A stretch of 64,000 nucleotides of DNA from Sphingomonas sp. AR_OL41 (GTDB lineage: Bacteria > Pseudomonadota > Alphaproteobacteria > Sphingomonadales > Sphingomonadaceae). The notes under the pieces are model-generated. The model saw only the letters and a list, made by a program, of their open reading frames with translations. It searched no databases and was not told where the DNA came from. A program made the position numbers and the translations under genes. Positions within the stretch are counted from its first letter, which is position 1; each line of letters starts with the position of its first letter. The stretch lies in assembly GCF_029911635.1 (NCBI RefSeq), contig NZ_JARYTI010000011.1, positions 62,001-126,000 on the forward strand, read 5' to 3'. Shown here piece by piece: positions 16,173-24,534 of this stretch.

Positions 16173-16307
16173 TCAGTCGTCGGACAGGCCGGCGAGCGGC
16201 TGATAGCCGGCGCCGTCGATCGTGCCGACATCGAGGCCCTGGGTCTCGACGCTGGCGACACCGAGGTCGATCAGGTCGATGGTGTCGTTGGTGTCTTCGC
16301 GTTCCAT
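16173..16307 (-). CDS. Lasso peptide precursor (sphingonodin-like)
   Basis: A 44-residue precursor encoded directly upstream of the B and C genes, too short for routine ORF calling. ATG 16307 follows GGAGACAGAAC. The leader (23 residues) is acidic and starts MEREDTNDTIDLIDLG. It ends VETQ, with Thr at the penultimate leader position, the recognition residue of lasso maturation. The predicted core is 21 residues: it starts GLDVGTID and ends GLSDD. Gly1 and Asp8 would form the eight-membered macrolactam ring, and the tail carries Tyr12 and Gln13 as possible plug residues. Core length, Asp8 ring and the LSDD ending resemble sphingonodin-type lasso peptides. Confidence 0.9.
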   Translation of the reverse strand: MEREDTNDTIDLIDLGVASVETQGLDVGTIDGAGYQPLAGLSDD

Positions 16308-16362
16308 GTTCTGTCTCCATGCTCGTCGCGGTGGTGCGACGGGGCAAGGATCGGCGCGTGTT

Positions 16363-16407
16363 CCGGTTATAAAAAGTTTATAATCGGATTATAACCGGTT
16401 TATAATC
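16363..16407. promoter_or_regulatory. Interlocked TTATAA inverted repeats upstream of lasso precursor
   Basis: This AT-rich segment between the GntR gene and the precursor holds four alternating half-sites. TTATAATC-G-GATTATAA (16378-16394) is a perfect dyad. GATTATAA-CCGGT-TTATAATC (16387-16407) is a second dyad sharing the middle arm. CCGGTTATAA (16363-16372) pairs with TTATAACCGG (16389-16398). On the minus strand the same bases supply TATAAT-like -10 elements for the lasso operon. The arrangement suits cooperative binding of a dimeric repressor, and the adjacent GntR protein is the obvious candidate (inference). Confidence 0.65.
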
Positions 16408-16419
16408 GAAGGGCTTGTT

Positions 16420-17010
16420 TCAGACCTCACCGCGCTCCCGGAGCAGGTCCGGGACGGCACGCATCCGTCGCAGATGATAGCGCCGGATGGCATGGGGCTG
16501 GTTAGATCCGCGCGTGATCAACTGTTCGAGCTCGCCTGCGACTCGCTCCAGGATTCGCTGTTCGATGATCCGGAAGGGATGAAGGCGGTCGCTTGCCGCA
16601 GCGATCGCGTCGCCGATCTCGTGGTTTGGCGCGGCCACTGCGATCCGGGCAAACAGCGCAGCGACGCGGTCGGCGCCGGCCGGCACCTCCCACAGCGGTG
16701 CGATCGGCGCTTCTTCGGTGCCAGACCGCTTCGTTCGCGCGGCCATGATGAGCAATGCCGAATTCCACTCATAGAGATCGCGCAAGCTCGCCTCGGTGAA
16801 CCGCGGGACGTGGAACCCCTCACGGCTGCTTGCCTCCACCATTCGCTCGCCGGCCAGCCGGTGCAGGACGTCGCGCACCGGCGTCATGCTCACACCAAGT
16901 TCGTCGGCCAGCCGGATTGCTTCGAGCCGCGTCCCCGGCGCGAAGACACCCTCCCGCAGCATCTGCTTCAGGGTCGCATAGCTGCGTTCCATCGCCTGGG
17001 CGGGGCTCAT
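16420..17010 (-). CDS. GntR-family transcriptional regulator
   Basis: A 196-residue regulator. Residues ~5-65 form the GntR winged helix: YATLKQMLREGVFAPGTRLE, IRLADELGVSMTPVRDVLHR, LAGERMVEASSREGFHVP. The remainder is a helical, FCD-like effector domain (TEASLRDLYEWNSALLIMAA onward) that is shorter than in canonical FadR/VanR members and lacks a clear metal-binding His set. ATG 17010 has GAGG upstream and overlaps the end of the dioxygenase gene. GntR regulators are recurrent members of isopeptidase-containing lasso loci, and this one ends 113 bp before the precursor start, beside the TTATAA repeats. Confidence 0.83.
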   Translation of the reverse strand: MSPAQAMERSYATLKQMLREGVFAPGTRLEAIRLADELGVSMTPVRDVLHRLAGERMVEASSREGFHVPRFTEASLRDLYEWNSALLIMAARTKRSGTEEAPIAPLWEVPAGADRVAALFARIAVAAPNHEIGDAIAAASDRLHPFRIIEQRILERVAGELEQLITRGSNQPHAIRRYHLRRMRAVPDLLRERGEV

Positions 17011-17903
17011 GCGCCACCCTCTCGCTCCGCCTGCGCGCGGCGATGTGCGGCAACCGCCTCGCGCTGGTCCGGGCGTAACGCATCGATGGCACCGGGATGT
17101 TCCGGAATGTCGTCGCCCAGCAGGACCGAGGGGCATACGCCTTCGTAATTGCCGAGATTGGGCCGGTGCTGCCGGTATCCGACCAGGCCGGCGAGTTCCG
17201 GCTCGAAATGGCGGGCAACCTCCGGCGGATAGGCGAGCCACTGATTCTCGTAGGGCTTGAGCCATCCCAGGCAGTAGCTGACGATCATGCCGCGCCGGGT
17301 CTCGATCGTCAGATTGGCGCCGGCGCCGTGCAGGGTCGACCCGAGAAAGACGAGCGCAGTACCCGGACAGCAGGAAGCGACGAGCGGCTCGCCATGGCCT
17401 TCGTCCACCAGCGCCTGCCGACCGTGCGAGCCCGGATAGATCAGCGTCGCGCCGTTCGCCCGCGTGAAGCTTGTCAGTGGCCACATCACGTTGACGAGAT
17501 ATTCGAACTCGCCCTTCGGCGCCGGCCACATGTCCTGGTCGCGATGCGGAAACTGCAGCGGTGCCCCTGGATGGATCTCGATCGCCTGGGTCAGGTTGAG
17601 CTGGACAGTGTCGCACCACGGCCCGAGCGCGTCCTTGACCAGCGCCATGATCAAGGGATGCTGGACGAACGCGGCGGTGTGGCTCGAGCGCTTCAGCAGG
17701 CTCCCGAAGCGCCTTGTCCGCGCGCCGTAGAAATCGCCTTCGCAGAACGGCGTGGCTGCGAAGACGGGATCGAAATCGGTGGCGAGCGCGGCCACGACGT
17801 TCTTGGGCAGCAGTTCGGGCAGCAGACACCAGCCCTGGTTGCGGAGCGCGTCTGAGGCGGCCTCGAACCCGGCGGGCATCAAGGATTGGGAGAGGTGGGT
17901 CAT
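17007..17903 (-). CDS. Phytanoyl-CoA dioxygenase-family protein
   Basis: A protein of about 298 residues of the Fe(II)/2-oxoglutarate dioxygenase (PhyH) family. The iron triad is visible as FPHRDQDMW (His-x-Asp) and the distal GSTLHGAGAN (His), and TIETRRGMIVSY supplies the 2-oxoglutarate-binding Arg. The substrate is unknown. ATG 17903 is chosen because GAGAGG lies nine bases upstream; an in-frame ATG at 17912 would overlap the luxI stop as ATGA. It follows luxI immediately, so both are probably one quorum-controlled transcript. LuxI-PhyH linkage recurs in sphingomonads as far as I recall, and the enzyme may modify the signal or a secreted product. Confidence 0.82.
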   Translation of the reverse strand: MTHLSQSLMPAGFEAASDALRNQGWCLLPELLPKNVVAALATDFDPVFAATPFCEGDFYGARTRRFGSLLKRSSHTAAFVQHPLIMALVKDALGPWCDTVQLNLTQAIEIHPGAPLQFPHRDQDMWPAPKGEFEYLVNVMWPLTSFTRANGATLIYPGSHGRQALVDEGHGEPLVASCCPGTALVFLGSTLHGAGANLTIETRRGMIVSYCLGWLKPYENQWLAYPPEVARHFEPELAGLVGYRQHRPNLGNYEGVCPSVLLGDDIPEHPGAIDALRPDQREAVAAHRRAQAEREGGA

Positions 17904-17908
17904 GGCCG

Positions 17909-18541
17909 TCATCCTCTCGCGCCGGAAGCGCGCCTTTCCTGGAAATCGGGTGCAGCGACCGGCGACCAGATACCCGCAGCGGTCAGGCATGACGGCGTGT
18001 CCGCTTCCACCGCGATCCGCAGCGCGCAGAGCATCGCGCCTTCATGTTCGGTCGGCAGCCCGAGCGGGCGGCAGTCCCAGCCGAAGCTCAGGACCTGCTG
18101 GAACCAGCCCATCTCGGCGACGCCCGTGTAGGTCGCGACGCCGTTTTGCAGCGCATGCTTGACGATCGCGGTGACGAGCTGGTCGCGGACCCGGCGCCGA
18201 TCGACCGCGCGCAGGCTGCGGTCGAGGCAGAAGCGCGTAATCTCCATGATGTCGGGGCCGCGTGGCGGCGTGCCTTCACACAGGTTCGGGAAGAGCGTGT
18301 CGAGGATATGCGGCCGGGTGGTCGGCAGCAATCGGGCCGACGCCAAGTGACGCCCGTCGTCGCTGAGCGCGATCAGGTAGCGGGCATGATCGTCATCGAA
18401 CTGGTCGATTTCGTGACGGCCGTCGCGAACCGGCACGTTCCACCGCAGCAGATCGACGAACACGCTCTTGCGCGCGGCGAACATCAGGTTGAGCGTCGGG
18501 TCGCCCGCATTTCTCAGCGTTGTATCAAGAACTTGCACCAT
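17909..18541 (-). CDS. Acyl-homoserine-lactone synthase (LuxI family)
   Basis: A 210-residue LuxI-type synthase that makes an N-acyl-homoserine lactone from S-adenosylmethionine and acyl-ACP/CoA. Conserved positions are recognisable: AARKSVFVDLLRW (Arg, Phe, Trp), QFDDDHARYLIAL (Asp pair), ASARLLPTTRPHIL (Arg) and IMEITRFCLDR (Glu, Arg). ATG 18541 has GGAGG six bases upstream. A lux-box-like dyad lies 55 bp upstream and the luxR gene ends just before it, so the signal probably stimulates its own synthesis. Confidence 0.9.
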   Translation of the reverse strand: MVQVLDTTLRNAGDPTLNLMFAARKSVFVDLLRWNVPVRDGRHEIDQFDDDHARYLIALSDDGRHLASARLLPTTRPHILDTLFPNLCEGTPPRGPDIMEITRFCLDRSLRAVDRRRVRDQLVTAIVKHALQNGVATYTGVAEMGWFQQVLSFGWDCRPLGLPTEHEGAMLCALRIAVEADTPSCLTAAGIWSPVAAPDFQERRASGARG

Positions 18542-18595
18542 CGAAGGCCTCCATCGGGAAGAGGCCTCCAATGTCGCGCCCGTTATCGACGCCGC

Positions 18596-18617
18596 CTATA
18601 CCAAGAACTTAGTATAG
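18596..18617. promoter_or_regulatory. lux-box-like dyad upstream of luxI
   Basis: A 22-bp imperfect palindrome starts CTATACCAAGA and ends ACTTAGTATAG, with 9 of 11 positions symmetric, including perfect CTATAC/GTATAG outer arms. It sits in the short gap between the luxR stop and luxI, 55 bp before the luxI ATG, the expected place for LuxR-AHL binding. Confidence 0.7.
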
Positions 18618-19370
18618 CTATCGCCGCCTGCCCAGTTCAGAAAAGGCGATCAGGCCGTCCTGCAATGCCCTGACCGACAGCTCGGCCTTGTTATGGACGT
18701 CGTAACGCTCGCGAGCATGCTTCAGATGCTGGATCACCGTTCCCTTGCTGATGCCGAGGATCGTTCCTGTCTCCCAGTCGGTCTTGCCGCGAGTGGACCA
18801 GAGCACGCAGTCGCGCTGGCGCCCGGTGAGCGGTCGCTCGATCGGCGGCCACATCTCGCGGATCCTCGTGATCCGCCTGGCGGCGTCGAACGCGATGCCG
18901 CCGAGTATCTGAGCGACCGAATGCAGATCTCGGGGAAAGGGCTCTCCCGCGCCCATGGCGAAGGAGCAGGATCCGGTGAACTCGCCCGGAACATGTGCTG
19001 GGACGGTGTACCCGTCGCCGATACCCACGATCCGTGCCTGGGCAAACACGCTGAGATCGGCCGGGGTGAGCGTGATCATGCCCGGTATCGCGGACCAGGG
19101 AAAACCGTAGTTGGCGACCTGACTGGCGCGGTGGACCGGATCAGAGCGCCCGAGCCGGTTTTCGTCGAACCAGTATTGCCAGGCCCGCGGGTAGTTGTGG
19201 AGCCTGATCGCGGGCACCGCATCGACCCCGAAATCGATGTGATGGACCAGCGCGAAATAGCGGATGCCCATCGCATCGCAACACGCGGAGAGCAGGTCGA
19301 ACAGTTCGTCCTCGCTTGAAGCTGCGCGGGCATTGTCGACGAACGCATCAGCGACCGCCAGTCTTGGCAT
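18618..19370 (-). CDS. LuxR-family quorum-sensing regulator
   Basis: A 250-residue AHL-responsive regulator. The N-terminal autoinducer domain shows YPRAWQYWFDENRLGRSDPV (Trp, Tyr, Asp-Pro pocket residues) and NYGFPWSAI (Trp). The C-terminal LuxR helix-turn-helix reads LTGRQRDCVLWSTRGKTDWE, then ILGISKGTVIQHLKHARER. ATG 19370 is selected by similarity to family starts; the open frame extends 77 codons upstream but that part has no family features and is preceded by a stop-free shadow. It lies directly upstream of luxI on the same strand. Confidence 0.88.
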   Translation of the reverse strand: MPRLAVADAFVDNARAASSEDELFDLLSACCDAMGIRYFALVHHIDFGVDAVPAIRLHNYPRAWQYWFDENRLGRSDPVHRASQVANYGFPWSAIPGMITLTPADLSVFAQARIVGIGDGYTVPAHVPGEFTGSCSFAMGAGEPFPRDLHSVAQILGGIAFDAARRITRIREMWPPIERPLTGRQRDCVLWSTRGKTDWETGTILGISKGTVIQHLKHARERYDVHNKAELSVRALQDGLIAFSELGRRR

Positions 19371-19720
19371 AACGACCCGAACCGAGCGCAAGGGCGTTCC
19401 CACCGCTTGATTTGCGACTCGTCCTTTCCTGGGCTTCCAGCAAAGCCGCTTCTCACGACGACCGCCTGAGCATGTTTTCTCCCGGACGCGCCTTTTCTCG
19501 CGATAGTCGGGCTTTGTCAAACAGTTGAACGGCCAATTCCGAAGAAAATTATCGCCGTTTTGGACGATTTTCCCTGCCGTCATAGCCAGCGGCTCTTCCA
19601 CCGCGTGATGTCAAACGCACGTTTCTTGTACGCAGTGTCTTGCCGTCATCGGGCGCTTCGAGAGCGTCATTCAAAAACATCTGCTCCGATAGGTAATTGA
19701 CCGTAATGCGGGCCAGACCC
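19371..19720. other. Intergenic region between luxR and copper locus
   Basis: This 350-bp non-coding region separates divergent luxR and copA. It is less GC-rich than its surroundings near 19540-19700 (for example CCGAAGAAAATTATCG). It should contain the luxR promoter and marks the boundary between the lasso/quorum block and the metal block. No gene is supported. Confidence 0.4.
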
Positions 19721-19743
19721 CTTGACCCTAACACAGTGTCAAG
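19721..19743 (+). promoter_or_regulatory. CueR-type (MerR-family) operator/promoter of copA
   Basis: A 23-bp dyad with arms CTTGAC and GTCAAG lies 34 bp before the copA ATG. Its left arm supplies the -35 element TTGACC. A weak CACATC/ACATCA follows after the long 19-20 bp spacer typical of MerR-activated promoters. The downstream gene pair copA-cueR makes CueR the likely activator. Confidence 0.7.
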
Positions 19744-19776
19744 CCCCACATCACCCGGCATGCCAGGAGAATTCCG

Positions 19777-22131
19777 ATGAAAAACGCAGAGCATGCCACA
19801 AAAGAACATCATCACCACGGACAGGCACCGTCGGACGCGACACAGGCAATAGACCCGGTGTGCGGCATGACGGTCGATGCGGAAAGCGCGGCGCATCATG
19901 CGTCGCACGATGGCGCGACCTATTATTTCTGCAGCGCGGGCTGTCTCGGCAAGTTCGTCGCCGATCCGGACCGATATCTTGCGCCTGCGGCGGCCAGCGC
20001 TCGCGAGGCCGCGCCCGGGACGATCTGGACCTGCCCCATGCATCCGGAAATCCGGCAGGACCATCCGGGCGCCTGCCCGATCTGCGGCATGGCGCTCGAG
20101 CCCGCGACGGTGACAGCGGACACAGGGCCGAGTCCAGAACTCGCCGACATGGCGCGCCGCTTCTGGATCGCGCTCGTCCTGTCCCTGCCCGTGTTCGCAC
20201 TCGAGATGGGCGGCCATGTGTTTCCCGCGCTCCATCATCTGGTGCCGATGCGGGTGTCGGTCTGGATCCAGCTCGTCCTTGCCACGCCCGTCGTCCTCTG
20301 GGCCGGATCGCCTTTCTTCGAGCGTGGCTGGGCCTCGCTTAGGACACGCAACCTCAACATGTTCACGTTGATCGCGATGGGGACGGGCGTGGCCTGGGTC
20401 TACAGCATGGTTGCGACCCTCGCTCCGGGCATATTTCCCTCGGCCTTCCGGTCGCCTGATGGAACCGTCGCGATCTATTTCGAGGCGGCCGCCGTCATCA
20501 CGGTCCTTGTTCTGCTGGGCCAGGTACTCGAGCTGCGCGCCCGCGAGCAGACTTCGGGCGCCATCAAGGCGCTGCTCAACCTCGCGCCCAAGACCGCCCG
20601 GCGCGTCGGTGCGGACGGAAACGACCAGGAAGTCTCGCTCGATCAGATCGTCGTCGGCGATCGTCTGCGGGTCCGGCCCGGCGAAAAGGTACCGGTCGAC
20701 AGCATTGTCGAGGACGGCCGCTCGTCGCTCGACGAGTCGATGGTGACCGGCGAATCGATGCCGACCACCAAGGCCATCGGCGACAAGGTCATTGGCGGCA
20801 CGATCAACCAGACCGGCGCGCTGGTGATTCGCGCCGACAAGGTCGGGCGCGACACCATGCTGGCGCGCATCGTCCAGATGGTTGCCGAGGCCCAGCGTTC
20901 GCGCGCGCCGATCCAGCGCATGGCCGATCGCGTGGCGGGCTGGTTCGTCCCCGTGGTCCTCGCCGTCGCGCTCATTGCCTTTGCCGCCTGGGGCATCTGG
21001 GGACCGGCGCCGCGCTTCGCAAATGGCCTGGTCGCTGCTGTCGCGGTATTGATCATCGCCTGTCCGTGCGCGCTGGGTCTCGCTACGCCGATGTCGATCA
21101 TGGTCGGCGTCGGTCGGGGTGCGGGGCTGGGCGTGCTCATCAAGAATGCCGAAGCGCTGGAGCGCCTGGAGAAAGTCGACACACTTGTCGTCGACAAGAC
21201 CGGAACGCTCACCGCAGGCCGGCCGTCGGTCACGAAGATCGTCGCGGGCGAAGGCTTTGGCGAGGACGAGATCCTGCGTCTCGCCGCCGGCGTCGAACGC
21301 GCGTCGGAGCACCCGCTGGCACGCGCGATCGTCGAAGCGGCAGGTGACCGGAAGATCGTGGTCCCCGACGTGGCCGACTTCGACGCGCCGACCGGCAAGG
21401 GCGCCATCGGAACGATCGACGGCAGACGGATCGTGCTCGGCAACGCTGCGTTCCTCGAGGAGCAGGGCATCGATGTCGCGCCGCTCGCCGCCAGGGCCGA
21501 CGAACTGAGGCGCGATGGCGCCACCGCGATCTTTGCGGGTATCGACGACCGGGTCGCCGGGGTTCTGGCGATCGCCGACCCGATCAAGAAGACAACCGGG
21601 GAGGCGCTTGTCGCGCTGCGTGCCGAAGGCATCCGCGTCGTCATGCTGACAGGAGACAATCGCACCACGGCAGAGGCGGTGGCGCGCCAGCTCGGCATCG
21701 ATGAGGTCGAGGCGGAGGTGCTGCCCGACCAGAAAAGCGCGATCGTCGAACGCCTCAAGCGCGAGGGCCGGACGGTCGCGATGGCGGGCGACGGCGTCAA
21801 CGACGCTCCCGCGCTGGCCACCGCCGAGGTCGGGATCGCAATGGGTTCGGGCACCGATGTCGCGATCGAGAGCGCCGGCATCACCCTGCTCAAGGGCGAT
21901 CTCATGGGAATCGTGCGCGCGCGCAAGCTCTCCCAGGCGACGATGTCCAACATCCGCCAGAATCTGGTCTTCGCGTTCGTCTACAACGCGGCCGGCATTC
22001 CGGTCGCGGCCGGGTTGCTCTATCCGGTGTTCGGCATCCTGCTGTCGCCGATGATCGCGGCGGCGGCGATGGCGCTTTCCTCGGTCAGCGTCGTGACCAA
22101 CGCATTGCGGCTCAATCGGGTGAGCCTGTGA
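19777..22131 (+). CDS. copA: Copper-exporting P1B-type ATPase with N-terminal YHS and His-rich region
   Basis: A 784-residue inner-membrane Cu(I) exporter. The N-terminus has a His run (EHHHHGQ), a YHS domain ([29 protein letters not shown]), then a heavy-metal-binding CPMHPEI...[10 protein letters not shown] segment. Core motifs: TGES in the actuator domain, CPC at residues 429-431 ([13 protein letters not shown]), the phosphorylated Asp473 in [15 protein letters not shown] (HP locus) and [10 protein letters not shown]. There is no classical HMA CxxC domain; the YHS and CPICGM parts probably take that role. A CueR-type operator precedes it and cueR overlaps its end, forming a self-regulated pair. 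Confidence 0.93.
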   Translation: MKNAEHATKEHHHHGQAPSDATQAIDPVCGMTVDAESAAHHASHDGATYYFCSAGCLGKFVADPDRYLAPAAASAREAAPGTIWTCPMHPEIRQDHPGACPICGMALEPATVTADTGPSPELADMARRFWIALVLSLPVFALEMGGHVFPALHHLVPMRVSVWIQLVLATPVVLWAGSPFFERGWASLRTRNLNMFTLIAMGTGVAWVYSMVATLAPGIFPSAFRSPDGTVAIYFEAAAVITVLVLLGQVLELRAREQTSGAIKALLNLAPKTARRVGADGNDQEVSLDQIVVGDRLRVRPGEKVPVDSIVEDGRSSLDESMVTGESMPTTKAIGDKVIGGTINQTGALVIRADKVGRDTMLARIVQMVAEAQRSRAPIQRMADRVAGWFVPVVLAVALIAFAAWGIWGPAPRFANGLVAAVAVLIIACPCALGLATPMSIMVGVGRGAGLGVLIKNAEALERLEKVDTLVVDKTGTLTAGRPSVTKIVAGEGFGEDEILRLAAGVERASEHPLARAIVEAAGDRKIVVPDVADFDAPTGKGAIGTIDGRRIVLGNAAFLEEQGIDVAPLAARADELRRDGATAIFAGIDDRVAGVLAIADPIKKTTGEALVALRAEGIRVVMLTGDNRTTAEAVARQLGIDEVEAEVLPDQKSAIVERLKREGRTVAMAGDGVNDAPALATAEVGIAMGSGTDVAIESAGITLLKGDLMGIVRARKLSQATMSNIRQNLVFAFVYNAAGIPVAAGLLYPVFGILLSPMIAAAAMALSSVSVVTNALRLNRVSL

Positions 22132-22541
22132 ACATCGGGCACGCCTCGAAAGCCAGCGGCGTCTCGCAACGCATGATCCGGCATTACGAGAAGATCGGCC
22201 TGGTGCCCGCGGCACCGCGCCGCGATAGCGGGTATCGCGACTATTCGGACGCCGACGTCCACCGCTTTCGCTTCGTCGCGAACGCCCGCGATCTGGGCTT
22301 TCCGATCGAGGAAATCGGCGAACTGCTGTCGCTCTGGAGTGATCGCGACCGTTCAAGTGCCGAGGTCAAGGCACTCGCCATGGCGCGGGCCGAAGAACTC
22401 GGGAACAAGGCACGCAAGCTCGAGGCGATGCGGGTGGCGCTGATCGACCTCGCGGGTCGATGCCATGGCGACGATCGGCCAGGATGCCCGATCATCGACC
22501 GGCTCGCTGAATGCTCATCCGGTCTGAAACGGCCATGCTGA
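22128..22541 (+). CDS. cueR: CueR-family copper-responsive MerR regulator
   Basis: A 137-residue MerR-family activator. The winged helix reads [20 protein letters not shown] then [21 protein letters not shown] dimerisation helix follows, and the metal loop has Cys-x7-Cys in [16 protein letters not shown], the CueR pattern for Cu(I)/Ag(I)/Au(I). It overlaps copA by GTGA and would act on the dyad at 19721-19743. Confidence 0.9.
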   Translation: MNIGHASKASGVSQRMIRHYEKIGLVPAAPRRDSGYRDYSDADVHRFRFVANARDLGFPIEEIGELLSLWSDRDRSSAEVKALAMARAEELGNKARKLEAMRVALIDLAGRCHGDDRPGCPIIDRLAECSSGLKRPC

Positions 22542-24007
22542 CCCGGCGGACATTGCTGGCTGGCGGCGGCCTGCTCCTGGCAACGGCATGTTCGCGCGGA
22601 CCCGGATCGACGGCGCGCGCGCCGGGGGACGCCGTGCAGCTGCCGATTCCGCGCCTGATCGACGCGCGCAAGCAAGGCCAGATGATCAGCCTGAAGGCAC
22701 AGGCAGGCGAGACCGCCTTTTTTCCCGGCCGGCCAAGCGCCACCCTGGGCTATAACGGCACTTATCTGGGCCCGACCCTGCGGGTTCATCGTGGCGACGA
22801 TGTGCGGGTGGCCGTCAGCAACGGCCTGTCGGCCGATACCACGGTGCACTGGCACGGGCTGCTGGTGCCGGGTGAGCTCGACGGTAGCCCGCATCAGGTG
22901 ATCGCGCCCGGCGCGACATGGCGTCCGACGCTACCGATCCGTCAGCCGGCAGCGACCCTGTTCTATCACTCCCACGCTCATGGCCTGACGGCGGAACAGG
23001 TCTATTCGGGCCTGGCAGGTATGCTGCTCGTGAGCGACGAGGAAGAGCAGGGCCTCGGTCTGCCTTCCGACTATGGCATCGACGATCTGCCGGTGCTGAT
23101 CCAGGACAGGCAGTTCGAGAATGGCCAAATGGTGATGCCGACCGGCATGATGGTTGCGATGCAGGGCCGGCGGGGCAACACGATCCTGGTCAATGGCGCA
23201 CCAAATCCGCGCGTTGCCGTTCCCAACCGCCTGGTTCGCCTGCGGCTCGTCAACGGGTCGAACGCCCGCATCTATGCGCTTTCGTTCAGCGATGATCGCA
23301 GCTTCCACTGGATCGGCACCGAGGGCGGCCTTCTCGAGCGGTCGGTCGAATTGCGCGCCCTCACGCTGGCGCCGGGTCAGCGGGCCGAGATCCTGGTGAG
23401 CTTCGCGGATGGCAGGCGGGTGTCACTCCTCACCGGCCCGGATGCCAACGCCTCGACGATGGGAGGCATGGGAATGATGGGAGGCGGCGGTTCCGGCGGG
23501 GCCGACAGTGCGGCAAGCTCGACAATATTGTGGTTCGAACCTCGCCCGATGGCCAAAGCGGGCGCCGCAGCCTCTGCGCCGACCCTTCTGGTCACACGCA
23601 CGCCACCCGATCCCGCAAAGGCGGTCCGCCGCCGCCGCCTGGTGCTCAACATGGCGATGGGCGGCATGATGGGGGGCGGAGCGGGTCTCACGATCAACGA
23701 CAGGCAGTTCGACCCGAACCGGATCGACGAACGGGTTCGCCTCGGGGACGTTGAGATCTGGGAGGTCTCGGGTGAAACGATGAATCACCCGTTTCATATC
23801 CACGGCGTACATTTCGACGTGCTGCGCCGTAACGGCGGTGCTCCCGACATTCTCGATCAGGGCCCGCGCGATACCATCCTCGTAAAGGAGCCGGTCGAAC
23901 TGCTGATCCGGTTCGACCAGCCTGCTGCGAGCGCGCCGTTCATGTATCATTGCCACATCCTCGAACATGAGGATGGCGGCATGATGGGGCAGTTCGCCGT
24001 GACGTGA
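22535..24007 (+). CDS. CueO-like multicopper oxidase
   Basis: A periplasmic multicopper oxidase of about 490 residues that likely oxidises Cu(I) to Cu(II). A twin-arginine signal ([20 protein letters not shown]) starts at 22535; an ATG at 22511 gives eight more residues. LLATAC could also be a lipobox. Copper ligands are all present: HWHGLLV, FYHSHAHG, NHPFHIHGVHF and HCHILEHEDGGM. A Met/Gly-rich stretch (MGGMGMMGGGGSGG, ~305-320) and a second MAMGGMMGGGAG resemble the Met-rich substrate region of CueO. It overlaps cueR, so it is probably the third gene of the copA operon. Confidence 0.88.
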   Translation: MLTRRTLLAGGGLLLATACSRGPGSTARAPGDAVQLPIPRLIDARKQGQMISLKAQAGETAFFPGRPSATLGYNGTYLGPTLRVHRGDDVRVAVSNGLSADTTVHWHGLLVPGELDGSPHQVIAPGATWRPTLPIRQPAATLFYHSHAHGLTAEQVYSGLAGMLLVSDEEEQGLGLPSDYGIDDLPVLIQDRQFENGQMVMPTGMMVAMQGRRGNTILVNGAPNPRVAVPNRLVRLRLVNGSNARIYALSFSDDRSFHWIGTEGGLLERSVELRALTLAPGQRAEILVSFADGRRVSLLTGPDANASTMGGMGMMGGGGSGGADSAASSTILWFEPRPMAKAGAAASAPTLLVTRTPPDPAKAVRRRRLVLNMAMGGMMGGGAGLTINDRQFDPNRIDERVRLGDVEIWEVSGETMNHPFHIHGVHFDVLRRNGGAPDILDQGPRDTILVKEPVELLIRFDQPAASAPFMYHCHILEHEDGGMMGQFAVT

Positions 24008-24023
24008 TCGACCCGGGGCAGGA

Positions 24024-24461
24024 TCAGCCGTGATGAGCGAACACGCGGCGTCCGCCGGGCCCGAACGCGATGACGTCATAGCCCTGCGCGCGCATCCCGG
24101 CGACTTCCATGCCGGGCGATCCCATCGGCATGCCGGCCACGGCGAGCCCGGTTATGCCCTTCGGCCGGGTCGCAAGCAGCCTTTTCATGTCCGCAGCCGG
24201 CACATGTCCCTCGAACACCATGCCATCGATGATGGCGGTGTGGCAGGATCGCAGGTCTTTCGGCACGCCACGGCGATCATCGAACGCGGCCCGGGCGGGA
24301 TCGTCGACGATCGTAACGGGAAGACCGAGCCCGGCCTTCACGAGCGCGGCCCACTTTCCGCAACACCCGCAGCCCGGATCGCGGTGCACGATAATGTCCG
24401 ACGCCATCGCGGCGGTAGAGGTGAGCAGCGCGAGAGCACCGGCCAGGGTCTTGATCGTCAT
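24024..24461 (-). CDS. DUF411 periplasmic metal-binding protein
   Basis: A 145-residue exported protein common in copper clusters. A signal peptide (ending AAMAS, ~1-21) precedes HRDPGCGCCGKWAALVKAG, the CxCC metal site, then VPKDLRSCHTAIIDGMVFEG, HVPAADMKRLL and GLAVAGMPMGSPGME. These blocks define DUF411. The biochemical role is unknown, but Cys/Met/His placement suggests copper binding. It converges with the oxidase gene and lies just downstream of pcoB on its strand. Confidence 0.87.
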   Translation of the reverse strand: MTIKTLAGALALLTSTAAMASDIIVHRDPGCGCCGKWAALVKAGLGLPVTIVDDPARAAFDDRRGVPKDLRSCHTAIIDGMVFEGHVPAADMKRLLATRPKGITGLAVAGMPMGSPGMEVAGMRAQGYDVIAFGPGGRRVFAHHG

Positions 24462-24534
24462 CGCGTTGCTCCGTCTTCATCATGGTCGGGAAAGCTGACC
24501 GGGCTCATTGCCGAGCGGGTTGCGCCCAATTGCT

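Noticed and set aside
16363-16407. lux box for direct quorum control of the lasso operon
   Set aside because: The dyads are built from TTATAA half-sites and do not share the CTATAC...GTATAG pattern found before luxI, so direct LuxR binding is not supported.
19549-22356. 935-codon minus-strand open frame antisense to the P1B-ATPase
   Set aside because: It mirrors the copA gene codon for codon, is rich in Arg/Asp/His/Gly as expected for GC-rich antisense frames, and has no family motif.
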